Part shown: positions 12,301 to 18,030 of the stretch, one piece after another
Numbering within the stretch: the first letter of the stretch is position 1
Layout: each line of letters starts with the position of its first letter
Origin: Actinoplanes oryzae
GTDB lineage: Bacteria; Actinomycetota; Actinomycetes; Mycobacteriales; Micromonosporaceae
Direction of reading: 5' to 3'
DNA: 64,000 nucleotides
Assembly: GCF_030757795.1 (NCBI RefSeq)
Contig: NZ_JAUQWH010000029.1
Location: 1-64,000 of the forward strand
Notes under the pieces: model-generated
The model's input: the letters and a program-made list of their open reading frames with translations, nothing else
Databases searched by the model: none
What the model was told of the DNA's origin: nothing
Position numbers and translations under genes: made by a program

Positions 12301-13096
12301 GGGCGCGGCGCTGCCCGGCGGATGCGGCACCGGCGCCGGCGGATCCACGGTGGTCTGCCCGGTGTCCCTGGCGGCGGGGGAGTCGGCCACCGTCCGAGTC
12401 CCGCTGACCGTCGCGCGCGGCGCGGCCGTCGGCTCCACGCTCGGCGGCGGGTGCGTCGACGAGGGGCTGGCGTTCCTGCCCGCCACCTTCGACGGGGCCT
12501 GCGGCGGGCCTGCGGACGTCGCCCTGCCCGCGCTCACCGTCGCGGCGCCCGAGGTGGATCTGACCATCGACCACGCGGATCCCACGCCGAGCGCGGCACC
12601 GGGCGGGACCGTGCTGCTGCGCCTGCCGTACAGCAACAACGGCACCACCAACGCGGCGGGCGTCCGCTTCCTGATCGGCCTGCCGCCGGGAGTCACCGTC
12701 CGCCGGGCCTCGATCCTCGCCGACGCGTCCGGCACCGCCACCGTCGACATCGCGTGTGTCGCCGAGCCTTCCCCCATGGTCGAGTGCACGGGCCCGGAGG
12801 CGCCGGTCGGCGCGGCGAGCGAGCTGTGGCTCCACCTGGCCGTGGCACAGTCGGCGCCGGCCGGCACCCGTCCGGTGACCGTGACGATCAGCACGGCCGG
12901 CGCCGAGGGCAACGTGATCGACAACGTGGCGACCGCGCGCCTGACCATCGCCGGAACCCCGGACGCGGTTGACCCGGGCACGCCGGGGCTGGCCGCCACC
13001 GGGCGCAACGTCGCCGGCCTGGTCGTGCTGGCGACCCTGCTCGTGGCCGCCGGTGCGATCGCCCGGTTCGCCGCCCGGCGCGACGGTCCACGGTAG
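3374..13096 (+). CDS. Giant secreted repeat protein with LAATG sortase anchor
   Basis: About 3240 residues. GTG 3374 is chosen because it directly precedes a signal peptide (VRASPGVRQLAVALLIVALV, cleavage after ALAA) and follows a -10 element at leaderless spacing. Residues about 33-215 resemble the N-terminal domain of 'choice-of-anchor P' actinobacterial surface proteins. Three Ig-like/DUF11-like domains follow (to about base 5200). Then come roughly ten copies of a two-domain module of about 240 aa: a VTTTPATVTPGT...LPAGLTVT...CTG domain, and a DUF11-type domain with VTNxGPSDA and APAGTxFG. The second domain ends in a cysteine-flanked acidic loop such as GGCVDLDGDGRC. A final DUF11-like domain precedes LAATG (bases 12989-13003), a hydrophobic helix and a basic tail, the layout for a class E sortase (LAxTG). 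No sortase gene is in the window. The expected role is a long cell-wall-anchored stalk or adhesin; no ligand can be inferred. Confidence 0.92.
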   Translation: MRASPGVRQLAVALLIVALVLIAAPPQPALAAAGTVTTTASGARIYIGLLGGLLPISINLPEQQVSWTSGGPPSAQSTLSLDVPGILTVGATTTSARPAGGGGRAEAHTAGLTLLGTTLGLDAITATCEMTGTAITTDVDVANLTLLGQTINPGIGLSLGVPGVLTATLDKRTATYDPATGRLDYTVRGLDLDLLGGLSIVASGSVVLAEATCSGIVRLGAVTTAPAAVVPGTSGTPTVTIANPGDIAAPNTVVRIPAPPAGWTLGTPTVTGGGTCTRSSTYVTCTGVTVPGGGSATVALPVALAPGAAGASAWAPDPGSITATSTPIAEVTGTRLTTAGAGTLATALPPVSTGGSLTPAPVNLAAGKSTTTTVTVANQGPSDATTDVRIPIGNRPAGVSVASAAVDGIPCTVTTTDITCTNVTVPGAGSIAVSIRATATTTTLPGTVWDLAGLGATLNGTAITGQGRLLTVSDPDVNLDRGVSLGPATAVPGGVTATATVRARNLGIIPATATTITVAAPPGGYTVGPVTTSGGGSCTTTDGIRCTGVTVPAMGAVTVTVPVTLAPDVTAPWAPEVTATSGDSTGTVTGTLITPDPQVTLAATATGPAARTIRPGQTAPVTADVRNQGPSDTHGQPFVVVAPASTTIGALPPACESLSPTTARCTLDLAAGATRSLSFAFAVSAEADPTDPLTGGCLSLDDNATCGDPADRALPAIALRTPLADRLTVTTTPATITPGTEGVAVLRLTSSQPEPGLTVTVPTAQLPAGFTVTTATCTGNPTTITCTDVAPGDVPLRVRVGAGVVPPASWTATGITVSDGSEQVTLDGLLATAGSPRTGLGATVSGPEDNTIEPGETTELRIVVANAGPSDAPAAAFTVGAPAGTSFGGPLPAGCTAASSTRLSCTVALAAGASTPGLTVPLTVAATTPPFDPLVGGCVDFDPAGGCDVPIGPIYLKVPFARQVAVTTTAATVTPGATGTATVAVRATHGDLDDLTVVVPLGALPPGLTVTSPDCPVAGSEIRCTGFTVGAGETGTVRLTVAATAATAPGTTWTATGVSVAGADGSVGSDPELARTGPAVVTLTATATLPAGRLEPGDRGTLTVAVTNRGPSDAAAARFGVLLPPGATWEPGPCPATGDRAGCPISAAAGATDTVTLPFRVDAGATGSQLTGGCVDLDDDGFCAVPPDEELPAIYLATPLSGRLTVTTTPASVVPGTTGTARLTLTSTQPETGLAVTIPLGDLPAGFTSPGCAPAVCTGVDLDPGEPVTIDIPVTVDPGGRPPASWTASGVTVTDPATGGTVTVGGLLASAAAPRSVLAAMVTGPAAGTVGAGDTTEFTVVATNTGPSDATGVPFAVRAPAGTAFGTLTGTAANLCTAAFPTVLSCTATLAVGDPTPALSIPLTVDATVDPFVPLTGGCVDLDGTPGCGPGDEEIGAIQLSVPFARRAEVTTTSAAVTPGTSGTATVVVTATRDDLTDLTVVVPLAALPPGLTVTGVTANATCAITASDVRCTGLDVTAGESEPVTLRVLAAAAAAPGLVWRAAGITVQGALGQVTTAGELARTTAAVADLDTVATMPDPVEPGATGTLSLAVTNRGPSDATGAELSVVAPAGTTFGTPLPDGCIPFSTTWVTCRADLAAGGSLRLGLPLRVDAAAAPGTTLTGGCLDLDGDGRCTTPPDEALPGLTVATPFDRQVTLTTVPATVTPGAGGTASVVVTSDRPQSGLTLTVPLTGVPAGVTVGTPAGCTRTATAITCTGLGAGAIEVPVALTTAATDATWTARDIILTTASGATATGTGVLVRAGAPRFTLTAAATAPAADTILPGTVGVYSAVLRNTGPSAAAAAPVTVRAPFGTTFGPLTAATGQLCARSSDTALTCTVTLGAGASVPLALPVAVPGSAAAAEALTGGCVDLDGDAACGGDADAALPDLILRFPLTQVLTATGTPADIPPGGAGTVAGTITAREARDDVFLRANTASLPAGLTVDRVRFDGVTCPVAGSVITCPLTDLPAGVAVPWTFELSAAADTSTGSVWAPVLTLGQGTEVYVARTVLATVGAAAHPTTVTFKVPASGTLLPGGTGQLQVDVTNEGPSVFQDARSYFVAPAGTSFTGLSGPTAAACTLISPALAACERDIAVGTTTYTVGLAVPPTATPGQLIRGGCLDTDLDGACTVPPDQRIPAFRLGIPFSGQARLGTEPATVTPGTSGTAAVTLTADRPLTALTATIPLAGLPAGFTADPGDGCARTDAEIVCTGLAAVPGEQRLVGLTVGVPAGAAEGVTWAPAITLTDVGGSTSRVTAALAVAGAPRIGITYTITPPPDPTVPGTTVTMTVTVANAGPSDAAGVTTGLIAPAGTTFGAPLPAGCLSAAADRLTCRFDLAAGAPPLIWALPVVVPPGADPDTGLSGGCVDRDGDGTCGPGDVALPGIPLTPALVLSVAVPDPGTVRPGGTGLITVTVVNRGDTDIRGLSASVLAPAGTTLLSVPGPCTLATPVRADCTLTVPAGGRADHAIRIQVPGTADPATPLTGGCVDVGRDGSCGGRGDRPVPPIELGEPLSAEVRFTAVRGTVTPGSYGTSVLQVRARRALPGAAVSVPLAGLPAGLTVTGASGPAGSTCALGSTAITCTGLALEAGIDTVLGLVLTAASGLPAGVTWTAAGITLAYEGETATATRTLAVTGTPQSAVTYTVTAPTGTLAPGDLTTMTVAATNAGPSDATRVRLTVAAPSRTTFGTLSGRAAADCTATSDTSLTCTVDVPADATTQQWALPLLVASTATEGQTIAGACVTAESTRQCGGAATVSGEFALPGLGDTVTLTADPVVVTAGSTGTAQVSVAAESDVDGLTLVVPLTSLPAGVTVTGASLDGADCTIGDTAVTCTGVTLTVGTTAVLDLGVAVAATVAAGTAWQATGITLDQLVFAATLVTTTVADQTVTVTAGTPTVRGPAPGQTTVVPIRIANPGPADLNPFTLSVVPPTGTAPGAALPGGCGTGAGGSTVVCPVSLAAGESATVRVPLTVARGAAVGSTLGGGCVDEGLAFLPATFDGACGGPADVALPALTVAAPEVDLTIDHADPTPSAAPGGTVLLRLPYSNNGTTNAAGVRFLIGLPPGVTVRRASILADASGTATVDIACVAEPSPMVECTGPEAPVGAASELWLHLAVAQSAPAGTRPVTVTISTAGAEGNVIDNVATARLTIAGTPDAVDPGTPGLAATGRNVAGLVVLATLLVAAGAIARFAARRDGPR
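5552..12547 (+). repeat. Tandem coding repeat, about 710-760 bp per unit
   Basis: Units begin with VTTTPA-TPG-type sequence near bases 5552, 6263, 6980, 7716, 8454, 9184, 9940, 11037 and 11796. A half-unit (DUF11 domain only) lies at about 10675-11036. Each ends in a GGC[VL]-D-x-D-x-D-G-x-C-like loop, seen near 5456, 6181, 6887, 7617, 8361, 9094, 9847, 10588, 10947, 11707 and 12447. The loop near 5456 belongs to the domain before the first full unit. The acidic residues are best kept in the middle copies and decay in the last ones (the 11707 copy has almost none). Nucleotide similarity between copies is moderate, so this is an old duplication series. Confidence 0.85.
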
Positions 13097-13128
13097 GCCG
13101 TCACCGCCCGGGCGACGGCGATTGTTCG

Positions 13129-13134
13129 TACAGT
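13129..13134 (+). promoter_or_regulatory. Leaderless-type -10 element before the carboxylate-amine ligase
   Basis: TACAGT stands 6 bases before ATG 13141. There is no Shine-Dalgarno sequence between it and the start. The arrangement matches other genes in the window with TAnnnT 5-8 bases before the start codon. Confidence 0.5.
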
Positions 13135-13140
13135 GATCTC

Positions 13141-14277
13141 ATGGGTATCGAATTCGCCGCGGCGGACCGGTCACGGCTCGGGATCGAGTGGGAGATCGCC
13201 TGCGTCGACCGGCGCAGCGGCGAGCTGTCCCCCCGCGCCCCGGAGCTGCTGGAGCGCTTCGGCCGCACCGAGTCGTTCCCGCACGTGACGAACGAGCTGC
13301 TCACCAACACCGTCGAGCTGGTCAGCGCGCCGCACGCCCGGGTGCGCGACGCCGTCGCCGACCTGACCGGCCTGGCGGAGCGGATGGGTGCCCTGGCCGA
13401 GCCGCTGGGCATCGATCTCATGTGCTCCGGCACGCACCCGTTCAGCCAGTGGTTCCAGCAGCAGGTGACGCCGGACAAGCCCCGCTACGACACCCTGATC
13501 GACCGGACCCGCTGGTGGGGCCGGCAGATGATGATCTGGGGCGTGCACGTGCACGTGGCCGTCGAGGACCGGCGCAAGGTGTTCCCGATCATCGACGGGC
13601 TGCTCACCTATCTGCCGCACTTCCAGGCGCTGAGCGCGTCCAGCCCGTTCTGGGCGGGCGAGAACACGGGGTACGCCTCCAACCGCGCCCTCATGTTCCA
13701 GCAGCTGCCGACCGCCGGGCTGCCGCCGCAGGTCACCGGCTGGGCCGAGTACGAGGCCCTGGTCGGCGACCTGCGCCACGTCGGCGTCATCGAGGACCTG
13801 TCCGAGCTGCGCTGGGACATCCGCCCCTCGCCGAAGTGGGGCACGATCGAGGTGCGCTCCTTCGACGGCGTGCCCACCACCCAGGAGATCGGCGCGCTCG
13901 CCGCCCTGACCCAGTGCCTCGTCGAGCACTTCTCCCGCGAACTCGATGCCGGGCGCGAGGTGCCGAAGCTGCAGCCGTGGTTCGTGCGGGAGAACAAGTG
14001 GCGCACGGCCCGCTACGGCATGGACGCGATCATCATCCGCAATGCCGCGGGCGACGAGGAGCTGGTCACCAAGGACCTCGAGGAGCTGCTGCCCGCGCTC
14101 GCCCCGGTGGCCGAGGCGCTCGGCTGCACCGCGGAGCTGGCCGGTGTGCGGGACATCGTGACGCACGGCGCGAGCTACCAGCGCCAGCTGCGCGTCGCGG
14201 CGGCCAGCGACGGCAGCCTCAAGGCCGTGGTGTCCTCGCTGGTCCGCGAGCTGCGCGAGGGCCGGCCCGCGCGCTGA
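13141..14277 (+). CDS. YbdK/GCS2-type carboxylate-amine ligase (glutamate-cysteine ligase-like)
   Basis: A 378-residue member of the glutamate-cysteine ligase 2 family. Family features include the N-terminal LGIEWEIACVD, the NELLTNTVEL segment, CSGTHPF, WGVHVHVAVED and WDIRPSPKWGTIEVRSFDG, which make up the ATP/metal and substrate sites. Members ligate an amino acid to the gamma-carboxylate of glutamate using ATP, though many actinobacterial copies have unproved substrates. It could take part in thiol metabolism, but no thiol genes are adjacent. Its last codons and TGA stop form the first copy of the 33-bp repeat array. Confidence 0.88.
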   Translation: MGIEFAAADRSRLGIEWEIACVDRRSGELSPRAPELLERFGRTESFPHVTNELLTNTVELVSAPHARVRDAVADLTGLAERMGALAEPLGIDLMCSGTHPFSQWFQQQVTPDKPRYDTLIDRTRWWGRQMMIWGVHVHVAVEDRRKVFPIIDGLLTYLPHFQALSASSPFWAGENTGYASNRALMFQQLPTAGLPPQVTGWAEYEALVGDLRHVGVIEDLSELRWDIRPSPKWGTIEVRSFDGVPTTQEIGALAALTQCLVEHFSRELDAGREVPKLQPWFVRENKWRTARYGMDAIIIRNAAGDEELVTKDLEELLPALAPVAEALGCTAELAGVRDIVTHGASYQRQLRVAAASDGSLKAVVSSLVRELREGRPAR

Positions 14278-14461
14278 GCCCGGTCGCGGGCGCTCCGGCC
14301 CGCGCGCTGAGCCCGGTCGCGGGCGCTCCGGCCCGCGCGCTGAGCCCGGTCGCGGGCGCTCCGGCCCGCGCGCTGAGCCCGATCGCGGGCGCTCCGGCCC
14401 GCGCGCTGAGCCCGATCGCGGGCGCTCCGGCCCGCGCGCTGAGCCCGATCGCGGGCGCTCC
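14264..14461. repeat. Six-copy 33-bp tandem repeat spanning a stop codon
   Basis: Six head-to-tail copies (starts 14264, 14297, 14330, 14363, 14396, 14429) fill the gap between two convergent genes. Copies are identical except that copies 1-3 read CCGGTCGC and copies 4-6 read CCGATCGC. A degenerate partial copy runs into the stop of padR. Copy 1 is the 3' end of the ligase gene including its TGA. The sequence CGCGGGC...GCCCGCG recurs across each copy junction and could form a GC-rich hairpin, so the array may act as a multi-hairpin bidirectional terminator. There are no variable spacers, so it is not a CRISPR array. Confidence 0.95.
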
Positions 14462-14472
14462 GGGGCGCGGGC

Positions 14473-15015
14473 TCAGCGTGATGCCGGCCACGGGTAGGCG
14501 GGGTCGCCGATCCGGCCGATGAAGCTCTCGAGCCACGCGATGTCGTGCCGGGTCTGCGCGGCGACGAACTCGGTCTCGATCATGAAGACGGGCGGCAGGC
14601 CGACCGAGCCCACCGCCTTCTCCAGCACGGCGGCGCGCTCCTGCAGCTCCTCGACGCGCCGCGAGAGGGTTGCGCTCGCCGTCGCCCGGTCGAGGATGCC
14701 GACGTACGCCAGGGCTGTCACGAATCTCGTCGCGTTCGCCGGGTCGGTGTCCGCGAGGTCGGCCGCCACCTTCTGCCGGAAGGCCTTGGCGCCCTCCGCC
14801 GTGAGCCGGAACACGACGGGCTCGCTGCCCTCCGGGGCGATCCAGCCGGCCTCCCGCAGCGACCCGACGAGCGTGTAGACCGACGACGTGCGCACCCGCA
14901 AGTGGTGGTAGCGCTCGCGCAGGGCGGCCAGGAGCGCGTACTGATGTCTCGGCTGCTCCAGCAGCAGGCCGAGCAGGGGCAGCACGAGCGGATTGTCGGT
15001 GGCGCGCAGCGGCAT
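14473..15015 (-). CDS. PadR-family transcriptional regulator
   Basis: A 180-residue protein with an N-terminal winged helix (NPLVLPLLGLLLEQPRHQYAL, then RTSSVYTLVGSLREAGWI) and a C-terminal helical domain, as in PadR repressors. It is divergent from the ABC transporter pair, with only 52 bp between the starts, and that gap holds a perfect 12-bp inverted repeat. The likely role is repression of itself and the exporter until a drug or aromatic ligand binds. The stop lies in the degenerate end of the 33-bp repeat array. Confidence 0.9.
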   Translation of the reverse strand: MPLRATDNPLVLPLLGLLLEQPRHQYALLAALRERYHHLRVRTSSVYTLVGSLREAGWIAPEGSEPVVFRLTAEGAKAFRQKVAADLADTDPANATRFVTALAYVGILDRATASATLSRRVEELQERAAVLEKAVGSVGLPPVFMIETEFVAAQTRHDIAWLESFIGRIGDPAYPWPASR

Positions 15016-15028
15016 GCCTCCATGGTAG

Positions 15029-15058
15029 TGTTCGTATACGGGTAGTCGTATACGAACA
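15029..15058. promoter_or_regulatory. Probable PadR operator
   Basis: TGTTCGTATACG (15029-15040) and its exact reverse complement CGTATACGAACA (15047-15058) are separated by 6 bp. The site lies between padR and the ABC genes and its right end touches the AGGAG ribosome-binding site of the ATPase gene (15058-15062). Binding would block both divergent promoters. Confidence 0.8.
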
Positions 15059-15067
15059 GGAGCAGTT

Positions 15068-15994
15068 GTGATCGAGGTTCAAGGGCTGACGAAGACGTTC
15101 GGGGCGGACGTCCATGCCGTGCGGGGGGTGTCGTTCCGGGTCGCGGCCGGGGAGTTCGTCGGGTTGCTGGGGCCCAACGGGGCGGGCAAGACGACCACGA
15201 TGCGCATGCTGTCCACGCTGGAGAGACCCACGGGCGGCGCCGCCACCGTGGCGGGGCTCGACCTGGTCCGTGACGCGCGGGGCGTCCGCAAGGTCATCGG
15301 TCTCGTGGCCCAGGCGGGCGGCACCCGGCCGATCGCCACCGCCCGCGACGAGCTGGTCCTGCAGGCCCGGCTGCACCGGCTGGCCGCGCCCGAGGCCCGC
15401 GCCCGCGAGATGATCGACGTGTTCGACCTCGCCGGGCTCGCGGACCGGCCGTCGGCGACGCTGTCGGGCGGCCAGCGCCGCCGCCTCGACCTGGCGATCG
15501 GCCTGGTCCACCGGCCGTCGGTGATCTTCCTCGACGAGCCCACCGCGGCGCTCGACCCGCCCAGCCGCCTCGAGCTGTGGGCGCACCTGCGGCAGCTGCG
15601 CGAGCGCACCGGCGCGACCGTGATGCTCAGCACCCACCACCTCGACGAGGCCGACTCGCTGTGCGACCGGGTGCTGATCCTCGACCACGGCCGCATCGTC
15701 GCCGAGGACAGCCCCGCCGCCCTCAAGCGCGAGCTGGGTGCCGACGTCATCACCCTCGATCCGGGGCCCGACCCGCAGCGGGCGCGCGAGGCGGTCGCCG
15801 GCCTGCCCGGCGTGCAGCGGGTGCACGCCGCCGCGGGCGAGCTGCGCATCGGCTGCGCGGACGCGGACGAGCTGCTCGCCCCCGCCGTGCTGGCCCTGCA
15901 CCGGGCCGGCGTCGAGGTGCGCGGGCTCAGCGTCGGGCGCCCCTCGCTCGACGACGTCTTCCTGGCCCGCACCGTCGCGGCGCAGGGGCGGTGA
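15068..15994 (+). CDS. DrrA-type ABC exporter ATP-binding protein
   Basis: 308 residues. Walker A GPNGAGKTT, signature LSGGQRRRLD, Walker B VIFLDEPTAALD and switch STHHLDEAD are all present. The C-terminal extension, ending near SVGRPSLDDVFL, is characteristic of DrrA-like daunorubicin/drug resistance ATPases. GTG start with AGGAG 5 bases upstream. It powers the membrane protein encoded next. The gene is divergent from, and probably controlled by, PadR. Confidence 0.93.
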   Translation: MIEVQGLTKTFGADVHAVRGVSFRVAAGEFVGLLGPNGAGKTTTMRMLSTLERPTGGAATVAGLDLVRDARGVRKVIGLVAQAGGTRPIATARDELVLQARLHRLAAPEARAREMIDVFDLAGLADRPSATLSGGQRRRLDLAIGLVHRPSVIFLDEPTAALDPPSRLELWAHLRQLRERTGATVMLSTHHLDEADSLCDRVLILDHGRIVAEDSPAALKRELGADVITLDPGPDPQRAREAVAGLPGVQRVHAAAGELRIGCADADELLAPAVLALHRAGVEVRGLSVGRPSLDDVFLARTVAAQGR

Positions 15995-15999
15995 GCGGG

Positions 16000-16722
16000 A
16001 TGACCGACCTGCTGATCGTCTTCCGTGACGAGCTGGCCCTCGCGTGGCGGACCAAGATCGCCCTGGCCGTCGGGCTGGTCCAGCCCTTCGTCTACCTGCT
16101 GCTCTTCGGGCCCTTGCTCAGCGCCACCAACCCCTGGCTCTTCCTCGTGCCCGGGCTGTTGCTGCAGCTCGGCCTCTTCGGCACCGGGTTCGCCGGCTTC
16201 AACCTCATCCCCGACATCCGGGCCGGCTTCGTCGAGCGGCTGCGCGTCACCCCGGTCGGCCGGCCCGCGATCCTGCTCGGCCGGGTGCTCAAGGATGCCG
16301 TCGTGCTGGTCGTGCAGGCCGTGCCGCTGATCGCCGCGGGCTGGCTGCTGGGCATGCGCGCCGATCCGCTCGGCGTCCTCGGGGCCGTGGTGCTCGTGCT
16401 GATCACGGGGGTGGCCCTCGCCTCGCTGTCCTACGGGCTGGCGCTCGCCCTGCCCAACGAATACCTCTTCGCCCCGGTCGTCACCACCCTGGCCGTCCCG
16501 CTGATGCTGCTGTCGGGCATCCTGCTGCCGCTGGACGGCGCGCCGCTCTGGCTCGACGTGCTCGCCCACCTCAACCCGCTGCGCTACGTCGTCGACGCCG
16601 CCCGGGCCCTGTTCGCGGGCGATGCCGGCGCCACCGTGTGGATCGGCTTCGCGGCCGCCGCCGGGCTCGCCGTGGTGTCATTCCTCGCCGGTTCCCGACT
16701 CTTCGGGCGCCGCACGGCGTAG
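16000..16722 (+). CDS. ABC-2 type drug exporter permease (DrrB-like)
   Basis: About 240 residues with six hydrophobic segments. The ABC-2 region FVERLRVTPVGRPAILLGRV and the LNPLRYVVDAARALFAG segment near the C-terminus are typical of DrrB-like permeases. ATG 16000 is used here; GTG 15991 is in frame and overlaps the upstream TGA as GTGA, so it is an equally plausible coupled start. With the preceding ATPase it forms a two-component exporter in the cytoplasmic membrane. The substrate is unknown. Confidence 0.9.
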   Translation: MTDLLIVFRDELALAWRTKIALAVGLVQPFVYLLLFGPLLSATNPWLFLVPGLLLQLGLFGTGFAGFNLIPDIRAGFVERLRVTPVGRPAILLGRVLKDAVVLVVQAVPLIAAGWLLGMRADPLGVLGAVVLVLITGVALASLSYGLALALPNEYLFAPVVTTLAVPLMLLSGILLPLDGAPLWLDVLAHLNPLRYVVDAARALFAGDAGATVWIGFAAAAGLAVVSFLAGSRLFGRRTA

Positions 16723-16757
16723 TGTCCTCGATGGACGTCGATGCGTGGGAGGGTGCC

Positions 16758-17951
16758 GTGAGTCAGGACGTGGCCGAGGACTTCGCCGATCCGGGCTTCC
16801 GGGACGATCCCCATCCCCGCTATGCCGAGTGGCGCGCGGCGGGCCCGGTGCGGCGCACCCGGCTGCCCGGCGGCGGGGCGGAGGTGTGGCTCGTCACGCG
16901 CTACGAGGAGGCGCGCCGGGCGCTGTCCGACCCGCGCCTGTCCAAGCAGCGCGCCGAGACCGGCACGGTCCGCTCGGCCGCCTCGGGCAACCGCGACGTG
17001 TTCGGCCGGCACATGCTGGCCTTCGACCCGCCCGACCACACGCGGCTGCGGCGCCTGGTGTCCACGGCGTTCACCGCCCGCCGCATCGAGGCGCTGCGGC
17101 CGCGCATCGAGCAGATCACCACCGAGCTGCTCGATGCGCTGGCCGGGCGGGCGGAGGCGGAGCTCATCGACGCCTTCGCGTTCCCGCTGCCGATCCAGGT
17201 GATCTGCGAGCTGCTCGGCGTCCCGGTGGCCGACCGCGACTCGTTCCGCACCTGGTCCGACGTGCTGGTCACCGGGGACAGGCCGCGCATGCCGGAGGCG
17301 CTCGGCGCGCTGAGCGCGTACATCGGGGACCTGCTCGCCACCCGCCGTGCGCAGCCGGGCGACGACCTGCTCTCCGGGCTGATCGCCGTCCGCGACCAGG
17401 CCGACCGGCTCACCGAGGACGAGCTGTCGTCCATGGTGTTCCTGCTGCTCATCGCCGGCCACGAGACCACCGTCAACCTGCTGGGCAACGGCGTCTACCT
17501 GCTGCTCAAGGAGCGGTCGCGGTGGGAGCGGCTGCGCGCCGACCCGGCGCTGCTGCCGACCGCGATCGAGGAGTTCCTCCGCTTCGAGGGGCCGGTCGCC
17601 ACGGCGACGTTCCGGGTGGCCACCGAGGATCTCGAGATCGGCGGCCGGAGGATCGCCGCGGGTGACCCGGTCGTGGTCGGGCTGCTGTCGGCCGGGCACG
17701 ACGAGGAGCGCTTCCCCGAGGCGGAGGAGCTGCGGCTCGACCGCACGCACAATCCGCACCTCGCCTTCGGCCACGGCATCCACTACTGCCTCGGCGCGCC
17801 CCTGGCCCGGCTCGAGGCGCAGGTCGCCTTCACCCAGCTGCTGGCGCGCTTCCCGCGGATGGAGCTGGCCGTGCCCGCGACGTCGCTGGCGTGGCGGCCG
17901 GGCATGCTGATCCGTGGCCTCGTCGACCTGCCGGTGCGGCTGCACCAGTGA
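16758..17951 (+). CDS. Cytochrome P450
   Basis: 397 residues from GTG 16758, which has GGGAGG 5 bases upstream. An in-frame ATG at 16731, preceded by TAGTGT, is an alternative. The I-helix oxygen-activation motif AGHETT is at residues 233-238, the K-helix ExxR is within EEFLRFEG, and the heme loop FGHGIHYCLGAPLAR has Cys344 as iron ligand. The length and motifs fit a soluble class I bacterial P450 (CYP107-like). It would need ferredoxin and reductase partners, which are not encoded here. It follows the exporter permease by 35 bp and may be co-transcribed, suggesting a role in modifying or detoxifying the exported compound. Confidence 0.93.
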   Translation: MSQDVAEDFADPGFRDDPHPRYAEWRAAGPVRRTRLPGGGAEVWLVTRYEEARRALSDPRLSKQRAETGTVRSAASGNRDVFGRHMLAFDPPDHTRLRRLVSTAFTARRIEALRPRIEQITTELLDALAGRAEAELIDAFAFPLPIQVICELLGVPVADRDSFRTWSDVLVTGDRPRMPEALGALSAYIGDLLATRRAQPGDDLLSGLIAVRDQADRLTEDELSSMVFLLLIAGHETTVNLLGNGVYLLLKERSRWERLRADPALLPTAIEEFLRFEGPVATATFRVATEDLEIGGRRIAAGDPVVVGLLSAGHDEERFPEAEELRLDRTHNPHLAFGHGIHYCLGAPLARLEAQVAFTQLLARFPRMELAVPATSLAWRPGMLIRGLVDLPVRLHQ

Positions 17952-17970
17952 GAAGATCGCGCCGAGGCAA

Positions 17971-18026
17971 CCTTTCCGGCGTTCCGGGACACTTCCCCGC
18001 TGTCACTTGTCCCGCCCGGAAAGGGA
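17971..18026 (+). promoter_or_regulatory. Inverted repeat covering the ribosome-binding site of the GH43 gene
   Basis: CCTTTCCGG (17971-17979) plus GGGACA (17986-17991) pair exactly with TGTCCC (18008-18013) plus CCGGAAAGG (18016-18024). The loop is 16 nt and there is a small internal bulge. The AAGGGA ribosome-binding site (18021-18026) lies in the 3' arm. In RNA this would mask translation initiation of the arabinanase gene. In DNA it could be an operator or the terminator of the P450 unit. Confidence 0.55.
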
Positions 18027-18030
18027 ACCG

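Noticed and set aside
14264..14461. CRISPR array
   Set aside because: Repeats are directly adjacent without spacers and no cas genes are present.
13188..15901. Frames with 11-residue repeats (ARALSPVAGAP on one strand, GLSARAGAP-type on the other)
   Set aside because: They arise from the 33-bp DNA array, whose unit is a multiple of 3, so any frame reads through; the flanking parts are shadows of real genes.
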